A stretch of 64,000 nucleotides of DNA from positions 1,127,601-1,191,600 of the forward strand of contig CM073322.1 of assembly GCA_037043015.1 (NCBI GenBank), in the 5' to 3' direction. This document shows, piece by piece, positions 1 through 12,439 of this stretch. Below the pieces are notes generated by a model. That model was given only the letters and a program-made list of their open reading frames with translations. It had not been told where the DNA came from and searched no databases. Numbering within the stretch: position 1 is the stretch's first letter; each line of letters opens with the position of its first letter. The DNA comes from Bryum argenteum (Eukaryota > Streptophyta > Bryopsida > Bryales > Bryaceae). The position numbers and the translations under genes were made by a program.

Positions 1-721
1 TGATTAGCTTGTAAACAACGAATAATTCTAATCTGTAGACACTTGAGTTGGAGTTGGAGTCTCGGTATTTGAGTTGGAGACTTGTATTCTTGATGAACAT
101 TCATCCGAACGTTCCAGTCACTCAATCTTTCTTTCAATCAACTTGTCTGTTTTTTCTTGTTGTTCTTGCCAATTTTTTGAATGATCATTTTGTTGAGAAC
201 GATCTTTTTGTTCTTGTTATGGACAGCTTCTTCGGTGGTTCTGCATTCATCTAATCGTTTCTTTGTTTATTGTGAAATCTTCTTACAGTTACTCTCAATG
301 AAATAAGTGGCCTCTGCACCCTGCTCTTGATGAAAAATTTCCAACTCTTTTTCTGTTTCTTTTTAATTTCCAATCTTTAATCTTCTTTTTTCTTTTTTCA
401 ATGAAAGTATGGGTACATGTTTTTGAGTTCCAGGAGAGGTCAGTTCCAAGAGGGCTTTGTTTCATTTGATTGTAAAATTTATGGTTCTAGCTTTTATGGG
501 GATTAATTGTTCTTCTGAGCCAAATCTTATCAATCACTGATTGTGTTTATTTGAGCTTTGATTTCGTTGGACTGTGAGCAGCCAGGATGATGGGCAACAA
601 AATAAATTTGCTCCATTTTGTTCGTTTTCTTATTTACGGTGTATTTTGTTGGGTTTTAGGACTTGTGTCTGGGATGTGTTTATTCGATCAATGTAAGAAA
701 GTGGGGAAAAACAGAAGGTTA

Positions 722-1109
722 TGGTAGAGATACCCATTACCACCACCCACCCCACTTCTGTCCTGTAGACCTTTCTTTGGCCAACACAGTCGAGACCTAG
801 AACCACCAATTGCACAATTCAAACTGACCAATCAGAACACTCAAAAAGCTGGTGGTTTTGGGTATCATCATGAGTGAAACTTAGTACCACATGGTGCGGT
901 TTTTGCATACCCCTATAGGTTGATTACGGGTCCTGCAGTACTTTACTGTTTGAAAATTTGTATTAATTCATGTGTTTTACAAAAAATTACAAAAAAGTTA
1001 CAAACCTTCCTAAAAACTATTTTGCCACCCCCAGAAAATTACAGACTATAAATAGACCAGCTTTAAATAGGAGAATTTTCTTATGTTGGTCGTTTTGGGT
1101 ATCTCTACC
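722..1109. mobile_element. MITE with 3-bp TTA target duplication (PIF/Harbinger-type)
   Basis: A 388-bp insertion with terminal inverted repeats: GGTAGAGATACCCA near the left end and its reverse complement at the right end (TGGGTATCTCTACC). It is flanked by TTA at 719-721 and TTA at 1110-1112. The same host sequence without the insertion, with a single TTA, is at about 6032-6034 in the next array copy. A 3-bp TTA duplication is the hallmark of PIF/Harbinger elements, so the class assignment rests on that and on the short non-coding body. The left end carries one extra base before the repeat. Confidence 0.75.
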
Positions 1110-2638
1110 TTAGATGGCTACTCATTTTACAAATTGAACATAAAAATCATGCGACAATACTTAGTGGCTAACAGAAGTTGGGTAATGTTGACAGAGCTAG
1201 TTTGATGAGTTCATTGTTCATGCTCAATTAACAGGTTCAATCTTCTGTGACTATGGTTTTCAATTTGATTTTCAATGTGTGCCTTTTTATGCTGGTGAAT
1301 GTACTCATTTCACCACCTTTTGGAAGATATTCAACATATATTTCTCAACATTAGGAAATTTAGAGAATTGCAAAATTGGATGGAGTAATTAATTATGTGT
1401 TACTTGTGTGATATTTTTGTATCTTATGTTTCAATAAATGTCTCAATGGAGAACCAAGGAAAGCACTGCTGATTGTTAATTGGCAAAGATAATTACGTTA
1501 TGCTTATGTCAACTTAAAGCACTTCAAGGAGAAGTACAATCACTCACACCCTCCTTATCTCCAATTTTAAACCGAATACCTTTGCAAGTTTGAGAGATTG
1601 AGGTCAATTTTTTACAAAACATTGTGACATCAAAAGATTTGTAAAATTTGGAATACCAAATTTATATTGTAATGAATGAGCACACTTGGTTCAATTCAAG
1701 AATAGATGTAACCTAATTATACTCCAAATGATGCGCATCACATTTGTTATTTATTGGATCCTTGTAAACCACATTCATAGTAGTTTTACACAAAATAAAT
1801 CACTAAATCAAAGTCAGACCTTCAATTTATCCTCATCAAATGATTGTATCTACAATCATCAAGACTCAGAGACCATAATTGTGAGAGTGTGCAATTATTA
1901 TACCAAAAAACTTATGGCAATCGTTGTGGTGGTTCAAATTTTTACATTCTACAAGCACTTAGTGTGTCTCTTTTTCAAACATTGAACAAATTATGAACAT
2001 TTAACTCTTTGCCTTCGTAGAATGTAAATGTGTGTAAGTCATAAGCGGTTTTAGATATGTTCATAAAAATGCTTGTACCATGGTTGTCTTTTGAGACAAA
2101 AATCCTATTCATTTGAAAGACAGAATTTAGATGAGATGTACATCTAAGATGTCTTGCACTGTGTAAAATGTAAATCTTCTCTAAATTTTTTTTAATAAAT
2201 AAATAGGAATGTTGTCTAATAAGACAACACTAGGACATACATCTCTAGATTGTTAACACATACCAAGAGCTCGGAAGGTGCATTCCACAATGACAAAGAT
2301 ATGTATTACATATACACACATACATATGTAATTATATTGAATAGGCATTAGTGATGGTGAAGTATAAGAAATTTATCTTTTGAAGTCCTTTGAGTGCCAA
2401 ATTCATCACTTTCAAGGTATAATATGCTTCGAAGACTCAAAAAATAGTGCCAACTCATACATAATAAACCTTGTTATTCTTGTCCCTCTATGGATGCTTC
2501 CACTCAATTACTCGAAATCATTCTATCCCTGGGACTAGCTTTTATATGGCCCCAAACTTGAAACTCCAATTAAAAGTCTATAAATTGACTAGTTATGGGT
2601 ATTTGTGTGTACAGAAACCAATCCTCAAATATATAATA

Positions 2639-4216
2639 CAAGTCCTAACCCGTGTCCTCCGGACACGGACATCAAAAAGGTAAGATCGAAATTTATGAAA
2701 ACATGTAAAAAATCCAGACCTAGGTATAAAAAATAATCATACCCCATTGAGAATCCTCCAACTACATATCTCTTTTTATACCTGAGTTTAAATTTTTAGT
2801 TTTTTACGTGTTTTAAAAAAAAAAAATTGATCGTCCCTTTTTGATGTCCTAGTCCAAAGGATATAGGTTAGGACTTCTATATACCGATGTCCTTTGGAAA
2901 TAAAAAAAATAAAAATAAAATAGTATTCAATTAATTGGTGAGTAAGTTCCCCTCGTCCCATGGGTAAGCACTTTATTTGGTGCTCTTCAAAAACTACACC
3001 CTATCCTCGGTTCCCTCGTAAATGGTCTTCCTACTTTTTAAGATTTATAGCATGTCATACATTCCCTTTTTCTAGGTTACCCATGCTTTGGCCCGTTCCC
3101 CGTTCTCATCATTTCTTTTGTGTTTCAACAACTTTCCTTTTTGGTTTCCGCCATTTGTTCCTAGTTTCCATCATTTGTATGTAGTTCCCATCATTCGTTC
3201 TTGGTTCTCATTATTTGTTAGTAGTTCTCATGCTCCTTTCGTAATTCTTATCCTTTAATCTCGATTCCTGGTTCCCCTCCGATGTTCCCTTGATCTCCCC
3301 TCAAGTGACTCTTTCTTTGCTCCCATTTTTATGTTCCATATTCCTTGTCTCTTTAACTCCTTGTATTTTTATTATTGGGATCTAATAAACTCTTAATAAC
3401 AACCACATACCATTTAGAGAACTCTTCAAAATCTTTAAAACAGTTACTCTTCATGTTGTGTATACATGACCAACTGATAATGGCCATGACCATGCATGTC
3501 TTTGATTAATTTCTCCCCCTCATTCCGATGGATGAGCTTTTTATTTGGTGCTCCTCAAGAACTGACCCCCATCCTTGATTCTCTTGTTGATTGTATCTCC
3601 TTGCTTTATAAGAATTTTAGGATATCCTTCATTCCATGGATCCCTACTTCCCAGTTGTCCTCTATTCTATTCTGGTTTCTATTCTCTTTTTCTTTACTAA
3701 TCACTCCCAACCTCTAATTTCCCATTCGTGGTTTCCATCCTTTGTTCCCGATTCCGGCTCCCCCATCCGGTCATCCCCCAATTTCCCTTCTTGGTTTCAT
3801 CATTTGTTCCCGATTTCCATAATTTGTTCCCAGTTCCTATCATACATTGACATGTGGTTCTCATTATTTGTTTTTGTTCCCATTCTCCGTGCCCAATTCC
3901 TAGTTCTTGTTCCATGTTTCATTGATCTCCTCTTTACTCCTTACTTTGCTCCATTTTACATGTTCCACATTCCTTGTCCCTTCGACTCTTGTTATGTTAA
4001 TGAGATTTGATAAATTCTTAATAACAATCAAGTATCACCTACGGAAATCCTTCAAAATCTTTAAAACTCTTCATACCGTGTATACTCTCATGGGCAAACC
4101 ACCCTACTACCGGGAAGGATCACCAAGGGCAAACAGAGAAAACCGGCCGCATCGGGGTCGGGCAACTGCAAAGGATCGCTAGCAGATAATCGTGTTCTTT
4201 TATATATATAGATAGA
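2639..4216 (-). mobile_element. Helitron-like non-autonomous element
   Basis: A 1,578-bp insertion defined by comparison with array copy 3, where the site reads straight through at 15222/15223. It sits exactly between A and T, as Helitrons do. Read on -, it begins with TCTATCTATATATATAAAAG, and its far end has a GC-rich hairpin (arms CCGTGTCC and GGACACGG, 3-base loop) about 11 bases before the terminal CTTG. The usual Helitron end is CTRR, so the terminus departs by one base. A diverged second copy of the same hairpin end lies inside, in opposite orientation, near 2846-2885. No Rep/helicase frame is present. The body contains two related pyrimidine-rich blocks. Confidence 0.6.
2940..4085 (+). 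repeat. Two ~550-bp related blocks, pyrimidine-rich
   Basis: Blocks at about 2940-3475 and 3515-4085 share a start (…TTTATTTGGTGCTC at 2971 and 3540) and an end (…CTTAATAACAA…, then CTTCAAAATCTTTAAAAC). Between these lies a degenerate minisatellite built on variants of TTCCCATCATTTGTTCC. Both blocks are inside the Helitron-like element. I see no primer-binding site, polypurine tract or coding sequence, so I treat them as an internal duplication and not as paired terminal repeats. Confidence 0.6.
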
Positions 4217-7200
4217 TTTTAGGCATAAGTACATTTTCAAATTCTCAAATACAAGAACATTCATGAACTTTGGCAACACTTATGTTCAACGCTAAGTGAA
4301 TGGTTGTAACACGGTACTTTTTTTTCTCATTTATACAAAAAATGAAAAATGAAAAGATTTTCTCATCTATACACAAACTCATGAAACTACTACATGTCAT
4401 CATATATTCTTTTCTCTAACCAATTATCTACCAAAAGAATATATCCACTACTTACATATAGACCCTCTTATTCATTCATATAACGACCTTTCTACATTAA
4501 ATTAGTAAAGAAGGGCATAGGATTTCAATAGTTGTAGTAAATATTTTACAAAAGTGGAATATCTAATGGATTTTGTATTCGTGAATATTATTATAAGTCA
4601 CACCGTCACAAAGAAACTATCGATCAAGGACACCTGCATTGCAAGCTGATCAATTATTGACATGTACAAATACGTGATACCGTATACGGCCACTGATGTT
4701 GATTGTGACGTTTACCCACTTGACCGGCCTCGTCGACCGATAGCGACAATCACCCACCGGGGCTCAATAATGGCGCTTCATGCCTACAAGTTCACTCGGT
4801 CTCTCAAGGCATTCGTGAGGTAGCCTCTCAAAGGCATTCGCCAGGTCTCTCTCTCCAAGGCATTCGTGAGGTCGGTCTCTCCAAGGCATACACCATGGCA
4901 AACTCATAGAGTCTTCATCTGTAGTTCCCTATCCGAGCATTGTAGAGTCACTACGGTTCGAGGCGCGTTTCATCACGGCGCATTCGTACAGGAACGCCGA
5001 GGAGTCCAAAGGCTACATGTTCTTACGGTGCGTCATTTAGGGATGGGGAGTACCAAGTTCTACATGCATTTAAGGCGGCCTTGGCGACCATATGCGCGTG
5101 TGGTGATTGCCTACACCAATGCCATGGCCGTCTCAAATGTATAATGACTTGGGACTTCCGATTCCTCTGATCGCGCATTGTAAGGACACGTACTGTCGCC
5201 AAGAAATCTACTCCTAGCCTCGAGGATGCTGATGTCGATGCAACTGAAGCTGTTGATGTGAATGTCGATGAAAACATGCTGGCTGTTCAGGAAGTCATTT
5301 AGGCCATTGCTAAAGGTTTACAGGAGCATGGTACCAGTAATGGGAGCTGATTACAGAAATAATTCTAACCTCTCAAACCTTGAGTTGGAGTCTCGGTATT
5401 TGAGTTGGAGGCTTGTATTCTCAATGAACATTCATCCGATCATTACTTACAGTCACTCAATCTTTCTTTCAATCAACTTGTCTTGTCTGTCTCCTTTTTT
5501 TTTTCTAATTTTTTGGATGCACGTCGAAGTCATGTTTGTTGAAAATGACCTTTTTGCTTTTGGTATGAAAAGCTGTCTCCGTGGTTCTGCATTCATTGAT
5601 CGTTTCTTTGTTTATTGTGAAAACTTCTTACGTTTACCCTGCTCTTGATGAAAGATTCCAACTCTTTTTCAGTTTCTTTTAATTTCCAGTCTTTATTTTT
5701 CTTTCGTCATTTCTTCTTTATTGCTTTTTTCGATGAAGGTTTCGGTAAATGTTTCTGAGTTTCAAGAGAGGTCAGTTCCAAGAGAGCTTTGTTTTGATTT
5801 ATGGTTTTAAGCTTTCATGAGGATTAATTGTACTTCTAGGCCTTATCAATCATTGATTTTGTTTATTTGAGCTTTGTTTCCGTTAGACTGTGATCAGCCA
5901 GGATGATGGGCAACAAAATAAATTCGCTCCATTCTGTTGTTTTCTGAATTTGTTGTATTTTGGTGGGGCTTAGGACTTGTATCTGGGATGTGTATTTTGT
6001 CCAATGTAAGAAAGTGGGGGAAAACAGAAGGTTAGAAGGCCACTCATTTTACAAAATGAACATACTGGAAAAATCATGTGACAATAATCAGTGACAGACA
6101 GAAGTTGGGTAATTTTGAGAGAGCTTGTTTGATGGGTTCATTGATCATGCTCAATTGATATGTTCAACCTTCTGTGACTATGAAATTTTAATGCATTTTT
6201 CAATTTGATCTTCAATCTGTTACTTGTGTGATACTGTTGTACCTCTAGGTTTTAATGAATGTTTTTGAGTGGATCAAATTGAACGCCGACATTGCAGGCT
6301 GATAACTCAATGATATCGTACAAATACGTGAGTATTACAAATACCCTTTGCCGCCCCCTGATTGTGACGTTTACCTACCTCGTCGACCGACAGAAACGGT
6401 CACCGGGCTCAAGAAGGGCGCTACAATTGAAGAGAGGTGCAGCTCAGTCTCTACAAGCCATTCACCATGGCGAACTTGTAGAGGCGCGATCTGTATTCCC
6501 ATCTGTGCATTGCAGAGGCAAGCGAGGGTTCGAGGCGGGTTTCATAACGACCGAGCGCGATCTGTAATTCCCCATCTGTGCTAGCAGAGTCAAGCGACTG
6601 AAGCGACAGTTCGAGGCGGGTTTCATCACGGCGCATTCCATGAGTGCCGAGGAGTGTACATGCTACGTGTTGCTATATGTGCTTACGGTGCGTGATCATA
6701 GGAATGGGGAGTGCCAAGCTGTGCATGCATTTGGGGCAACCTTGGCAATCATGTGCGCGTGTAGTGATTGCATACACGGTTGCCATGGCCGTCCTAAATG
6801 TATAACGGCTTGGGACTTCCGATTTCACTGATCGCGCATCGTGAGAACTCGTATTGTCTCCAAAAATCTGGTCTTGCCTCGAGCGAGTGTCATAAGAGAA
6901 GGTTAGCGCAGAGGCTCTACTTTCCCGCTTCTCGAGGAACTTCGTGTTTTGACATCATAGTCTGTAATTGTTCTTGACACTGTTATGTTGTCAAGTTCTT
7001 CATTCAACAACACTCTTCAGAGTGAAAGCACGCACTTCGCTTCTTCTACGGATGTTTTTGCCAATTTTTGGAATGCATGTGGAAGTCGTATTTGTTGAGA
7101 ACGATCTTTTTGTTCTTGTTATGAAGAGCTGCTTCGGTAGTTCTGCATTCATATAATCGTTTCTTTGTTTATTGTGAAATCTTCTTACAGTTACTTTCAT

Positions 7201-8214
7201 TCAATGAAACAAGTGGCCTCTGCACCCTGCTGCTCTTGATGAAAAATCCATTTGGATCCTTTCCAACTCTCTATCATTTTCTTTTTTCTTTTCAATCTTT
7301 TTTTGCTTCTCTTCTTCTTCGATGACAGTTTCGGTGAATGTTTTTGAGTTTCAAGAGAGGTCAGATCCAAGAAGGCTTTGTTTCAATTGATCGTAAAATG
7401 TATGATAGTAGCTTTCATGGAGATCAATTGTTCTTCTGGGCCACATTTATCAATCACTGATTTTGTTCATTTGAGGTTTGTATCCGTTGGACTAAGAGCA
7501 GCCAGGATGATGGGCAACATTTAAAGTTTGTTCCATTTTGTTTCTTTTCTTATATTGTTGTATTTTGTTGGGTTTTAGGACTTGTATGTGGGATGTGTTT
7601 TTTCGTTCAATGTATGAAAGTGGGGAAAAACAAAAGGTTAGAAGGACAATTGTTTTACAAACTGTGCATAAAAATTCTGTGATATTAACCCTTAAGCGGG
7701 CCGAATGTCGAAAATCGACATTCTGGATGAGGCCGGGGATGTTTGAAGTCTTCCTGTCTTCTCATCCTCGCAAATTTTCATCCGTCGTTTTTTGGAGTCC
7801 GTTGGTGAACGAATGTAGTATACTGTGATCTTTACTGCCCTATCAAATGTTATTTGCACATTTTACAGGGGTGATTTTAGTGGGAGGCACTTATCTTATT
7901 GAGTGTGTTTCTTCCATTTCGGTGTGAAATTTTTGCAATTGGGCATTGAAATTGGGCAGTTGGGCATGGAGTGTAATTTGCAAAAGAAAAAAGAATGGAA
8001 AGAGGGATTTGATAAGTAAGTCATGATTTAGAAAGAAGTGAGGGTGATTAGTGAGTAATTACTACGACATGGCGGTTGAGCCACCATTTTTGAGTGTACC
8101 ACCAATTTAGAAGGGTCCACCCTTGGGTTTTGGACACCAAGGGCTTATTCATATTCAAACATGTTCCAAACATGTCTTGCACCATACAAAACTCACCCAT
8201 CATCAATGCTCTAA

Positions 8215-8430
8215 TGGCAAAATGTAGCATATTGGAACATCCAACCTCTCACATTCAAATTTCAAACCAATGAATCTCTCCTAGAAAATCACACTCCTAA
8301 AACATTCCATCAATGCAATAAGTTTGAAATGGCAAAATGTAGCATATTTGAACATCCACCATGTCCCATTCAAATTTCAAACCAACAAAATCACACCTAC
8401 AAAATCTCTCCTAAAACAACCCATCAATGC
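8215..8430 (+). repeat. Two-copy ~110-bp direct repeat inside the piggyBac element
   Basis: The two copies start at about 8215 and 8330. Both run from TGGCAAAATGTAGCATAT through CATTCAAATTTCAAACCAA to CATCAATGCAA, with small length differences. They lie between the left end and the extra reading frame. No role is evident; such subterminal repeats can bind transposase, but that is inference. Confidence 0.7.
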
Positions 8431-8509
8431 AAAAATATTCAAATTTCAAAGTGGAAGTACATGGGCTTCTCAACAAATCTGCCCCACTTGTATTTGATGC
8501 ACACAACTC

Positions 8510-8965
8510 TTGCTTTTCTCTATCTTGCATAAAATGGGGACATCAATGGAGACTTTGCTTGTTAGTGCAAAGGAGGAGTTAGTGAGATGGGGAAAATATG
8601 AGAAAGGCTTGGGAGAACAACAACTTGGGTATTTGCTAGATCTATTGGATAGAGATGTGCTATTGAGTTTGCCATGCTCTTCCAAGGTAGAGAAACGTGA
8701 CACACCTCAAGGAATACGCCATTTATTTTACCATCATGTGAGCAATATCTTGGGGTGGAAGGAGAGAGTGCCTGAGGGAGACAAGTTAGGAATTAGTCCT
8801 CTCTTATATGCTTTAGTGCGACAAATTTGGCCTAATGAGCACGATGCATACAACCAGGAGCAGATCAACACAACTATCAGCGGAGATGGAGCAATCTCAA
8901 CAGCAAGAAGTGGGCAACAACTTCCAAGTAAGAAAATCCATACCTTCTCTATGCACACCATCTGA
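8510..8965 (+). CDS. Unrecognised open frame inside the piggyBac element
   Basis: A 151-codon frame with no family that I recognise. From about residue 12 it looks protein-like: charged, mixed composition, with MSAKEELVRWGKYEKG-like helical character and a later stretch LLYALVRQIWPNEHDAY. A donor-like GTAAGA follows the codons for QQLPS at about 8925, so the frame may be an exon that splices before its apparent stop. It lies 1.8 kb upstream of the transposase on the same strand. It could be a second protein of the transposon, a captured host exon, or chance. I do not assign a function. Confidence 0.35.
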   Translation: MLFSILHKMGTSMETLLVSAKEELVRWGKYEKGLGEQQLGYLLDLLDRDVLLSLPCSSKVEKRDTPQGIRHLFYHHVSNILGWKERVPEGDKLGISPLLYALVRQIWPNEHDAYNQEQINTTISGDGAISTARSGQQLPSKKIHTFSMHTI

Positions 8966-9298
8966 TTTGCACATTTAGTGACATGGTGGCTAACACCAAT
9001 GGTGGGGGGGGGGCCATCCAGGGTCCACTCCTTCGAAACAGAAACGCTTGCGGTGCCAGCCTCTTGGCCGATCTAGAGGGCAGAGGAGATGCACTGGCGG
9101 CGACTCTGCAGGAATCGACAGTAACGGCAGCGAAGGCAGCCAATGTCCGCACAGCTTGAGCGTTGGGGGAACGAATGCACTCAGCGGTGCAGATACCCAT
9201 GGGGAAGCTGAATATCATGAAGATTCTCATGGCGAGACCTGCCGCCAAACCTGCATCAACGTCGAGGGAGAGACCGGCGCAATCAACAACATCATAAG

Positions 9299-9500
9299 GC
9301 AGGGGTCAGGAGGCGGATCAATCACCGTGGAGGCCTGCAGTGCCGTCGAGAAGGCTGCCACATCCCCGAAGCACCAACAGCAAGGGAGACACAGCAGGGA
9401 CCTCTGGCAGGGGTCGGGAGGTGGTTCACCCACCCTGGAGGTCTGCAGGGCCGTCGAGGGGGCTGCTAGCGGGCCGGAGTACCGACAGCATGGGAGGTAA
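9299..9500 (+). repeat. ~108-bp tandem duplication within a GC-rich frame
   Basis: Two tandem copies (about 9299-9405 and 9408-9500) each contain GGCAGGGGTC(A/G)GGAGG followed by TGGAGG(C/T)CTGCAG and GCCGTCGAG. In the + frame 9048-9500 they encode two related peptides, each with QGSGGGS and AVE(K/G)AA. The surrounding 9.0-10.7 kb is markedly richer in G+C than the array around it and has several overlapping frames on both strands. None of these frames is recognisable. Confidence 0.65.
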
Positions 9501-10045
9501 AGCAAGGATCTCTGGCCGAGCGGGCCTGGGAACGCCGACAATATCCGGACCGGCTGCATCAACGAGGAGTCGGGGCAGCCACGGCAAGGAAGCGGAGATC
9601 ACGAGACCGTCGCTGCATTGCGTCGATTGCGCGAGGAAGGGACCAACGGAGGATCTCTTGGAGCAACTTCGAAATTTCCTGCATCACGAAGCAAGCATGT
9701 GACCAGCACAAGGACGGAGGTGCATCACGCCAGAAGTTCGAGGGTCCATGACAATTTGTTGTCATGGGTAAATGTAGGAAAGACAAACCGTAGTGATCTA
9801 GGTCGCAGCAAAGAAAGATCACGATCGGGACGCATGGATCCGTTTGCCACGACAAATCGTTGACCTGTAGAAGTTAGATTACTTGAGAGAAGTCGATATA
9901 GATCTAGATTGTGAGGAAGAGAAGAGGACGACGATAGTGGTGAGCGGTGGGTGAGGGAATCTGCGACGAAAAGTTTTGTGTGTCGAATCATCATCTAGAT
10001 TGATCTATGTGGTGGAAATCAACGATGTAACTAAAGAAGTTCCAT

Positions 10046-10231
10046 TTGGTGAGGTTGCTTCAATCTACGCTCATATTCAATCGCGAACATGAAGAAGAAG
10101 TGAGTTTTGAAGAACCTCCGGATCAAGCCGTTGGTGATGCAAGTGACTTTGAGGACACCGATAGTGAAGACGACCTTGATCTTCTTCTCATCGGGGATGA
10201 TCTTGGGCACGACTTACGAAGAACACGGTGA
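10046..10231 (+). CDS. Possible acidic N-terminal part of the piggyBac transposase
   Basis: A 61-codon frame with a strongly acidic stretch (residues about 28-54, rich in Asp and Glu, including DFEDTDSEDDLDLL). piggyBac transposases commonly have an acidic, poorly conserved N-terminus, so this could be an upstream exon of the transposase. The stretch from 10232 to 10718 is not continuous in frame with either part. A strong donor-like GTAAGT at 10702 hints at splicing. The link to the transposase is inference. Confidence 0.35.
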   Translation: MVRLLQSTLIFNREHEEEVSFEEPPDQAVGDASDFEDTDSEDDLDLLLIGDDLGHDLRRTR

Positions 10232-10718
10232 CGATGGCGGAAGCACTATGCGGAATCCAGGTGGGTTCGATCCCTCAAGTGGTGAGTGCCGAAGTGCCGC
10301 AACTTCAATGAGCAAACAAACAAATGAGCACCTCGGCGTGGGCGTCGGGACAAGCACGGGTGGCGCCAACGGCACCTTATCCGAACGGCTCAGTAGCGAG
10401 CCGGCGTTACGGTGTGGACCAAGCTCGGCGGATGGCGAGCCTGTCGAGGCGATCAACGTGGCGACGCCCGATTCGGATGGAGGGGGCTCGGGCTCCGAGC
10501 GGTCTCATGTCCACGTGGACGAGGTGAGAGTCTGCATACTGCAAAGACAGACACCATGCATCGACCGGGCTGTGGGCAACAACGGAGTAAGGGTCCCCCT
10601 GAGAGAGTCCTCAAGGCACCATGGGTGTTGGTGAAAGGCATTCGTCGTATTTTTCGGGCATTTCTCACAAGATGATCGAACACGAACCCCAATATACGAT
10701 GGTAAGTGACATCCCTAG

Positions 10719-12354
10719 TGGGGGAAGGGGCGGGGAGGAAGGGAGGTTCCAAGTGGACTAAGGGATTGGGATAATGGGCCAACATTCAAGGAGTGCTACA
10801 AAGATGAATATTGGGGTCAATTTGTGTCAAAGTACACCCATGATGATGTTGTATTCACGGGACCTAGTGATGGCCCCCCCTATGTTCTTAGGAAAATGTC
10901 CCCCGTGTTAGACTTGTTTCACAAATTCTTCACTAAGAAGACTTTGAGGAAAATAGTGAGAGAGAGCAACCGTTATGCCTCTTCCATTGACCCGGCCACG
11001 GGTTTTACTAGGGGACCCAAAGAATGGTGGAGTTTGACGGTCCCGGAGTTGGAGGCGTGGTTGGGAATCTCCATACTAATGGGGTTGAAAATAGAACCTA
11101 ATCGTAGGTGCTATTGGAAAAGTAGTGAGCCATTTTACTATTGCCATACCATTGCTAACACCATGAGCATGAAAAGATATGAGGCTATAACAAAATGCTT
11201 ACATATCTATGATGACTCTATGGCCCCTACGGATAAAAACGATCCGAATTATGACAAACAAGTGAAGTTAAGGTGGCTAATTGAGGAGGTGAGACTTCAA
11301 TGTGTTGCAAATTGGAATCTTGGCCAATTTGTCACCGTTGACGAGCTCATGGTTAGGTACAAAGGAATGTACGGCCACGGCATGAAACAATACATGCCAA
11401 ACAAGCCGGTGAAATTCGGATTCAAGATTTGGGCGGCGGATTCCAAATCCAAGTACCTTTACAATTTTCAAGTCTACACGGGGCCGATTTGAAGAAAAGT
11501 CTACGCACGGCGAAACCGGGGAGGCGAAAACGGGATACGAAGTGGTGATGGGGTTGATGGAGGGTTTGCACGGGGGGGGCCATGTGGTCGTCACCGACAA
11601 TTTCTTCACATCTCCCAAGCTTTTTGTAGATTTGCACGACTTGGGGACATATGCGACCGGCACCGTGCGTGCGAACCGGATTGGCTTGCCAAGCGACTTG
11701 GTGGACAAGCGGCGGTGGGCAAAACAACCCCAAGGGGCATCCGATTGGCGCATGCATTGCACGGGTACGTTATGCTCTATTGTTTGGGTAGATAAAAAAC
11801 GGGTGTTATTATTGTCAACCCACGCCGAGCCTTTGCCACCGGATCCGGATGTGCCTCTTACGGTGCCTTGATATTGCCGTGGGGAGGACGAACACATACC
11901 CACTTCTCCAATACATTTGGAGTATAGCCGTATGATGCGGGGCGTTGATGTGAGTGACCAACTAAGAGGGGTTTATACGGCGTTGTCCAAAACCCACAAG
12001 TGGTGGCACCGCATATTTATGTTTTTGGTAGACCTTGCGATTACAAACTCTTGGATAATTCATAAACGGGAGAGCTTGGACTTGAGGAACACCTCCATGA
12101 ATCATTTGGAGTTTGTGACGGCGTTGGCATTTGCACTAATGGAGCGTTGGAGACAAAACCGGAAAGGTGTGGTTTCTCTATGCTCTTACACCCCAGGCAC
12201 TCATGGGCTTGTGAAGGTTCAAGGAGGTAGGCACCAATGTGCATATTGCAAGGACAAAAAAAAATTAACCAATCTTGTGTGCAAAGATTGTGGTGGTTTA
12301 TGGTACCATATGGGAGATTGCTTCAGCAAATGTCACTTCACTCTAAGGAGATGA
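10719..12354 (+). pseudogene. piggyBac transposase (DDE_Tnp_1_7 type), interrupted
   Basis: This is the cut-and-paste transposase of the surrounding element. It cuts and rejoins at TTAA and should act in the nucleus. The recognisable part opens near 10719, with RDWDNGPTFKECY, and lacks an obvious ATG. The three catalytic aspartates are visible: VDELMVRYKG (Asp codon at 11340), VTDNFFTS (Asp at 11596) and RGVDVSDQLRG (Asp at 11947). A C-terminal cysteine-rich zinc domain follows (CAYCKDKKKL, CKDCGGLWYH, DCFSKCHF) and ends at 12354. The frame shifts once near 11490, and one in-frame TGA at 11869-11871 falls where family members usually have an Arg. CGA to TGA would be a CpG decay change. Both lesions are mild, which suggests a fairly young element. 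Confidence 0.9.
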
Positions 12355-12439
12355 GCATGTAAGATTGCATTCCTTGCATATTCTTTGTGTTAGTTTGTTT
12401 TATTTTTTTTCTATTCCATTTGTACATGAAATTTAGTGA

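Larger units (their letters stand above)
1..4662 (+). repeat. Tandem array, unit copy 1 (partial at left)
   Basis: This is the right-hand part of one unit of a large tandem array. It starts inside a monomer. The marker segments also occur in later copies in the same order: the text around 230-290 (ending TTCTTACAGTTACT), the text around 587-620 (GATGATGGGCAACAAAATAA), the spacer text around 1660-1740, and the text around 4300-4420. Two insertions interrupt it, a MITE at 722-1109 and a Helitron-like element at 2639-4216. I see no conserved gene; the short frames are broken and differ between copies. The unit could be a decayed duplicated locus or a non-coding satellite-like sequence. Confidence 0.85.

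Noticed and set aside
2940-4085. Two ~550-bp related blocks could be taken for paired long terminal repeats.
   Set aside because: They are nearly adjacent and lack TG…CA ends, a primer-binding site and any coding interior, and both lie inside a Helitron-like insertion.
10107-10634. 175-codon + frame in the piggyBac element.
   Set aside because: It overlaps the more plausible acidic frame in another frame and has no domain; high G+C makes long chance frames likely.
11277-11903. 208-codon frame on -.
   Set aside because: It is antisense to the piggyBac transposase.
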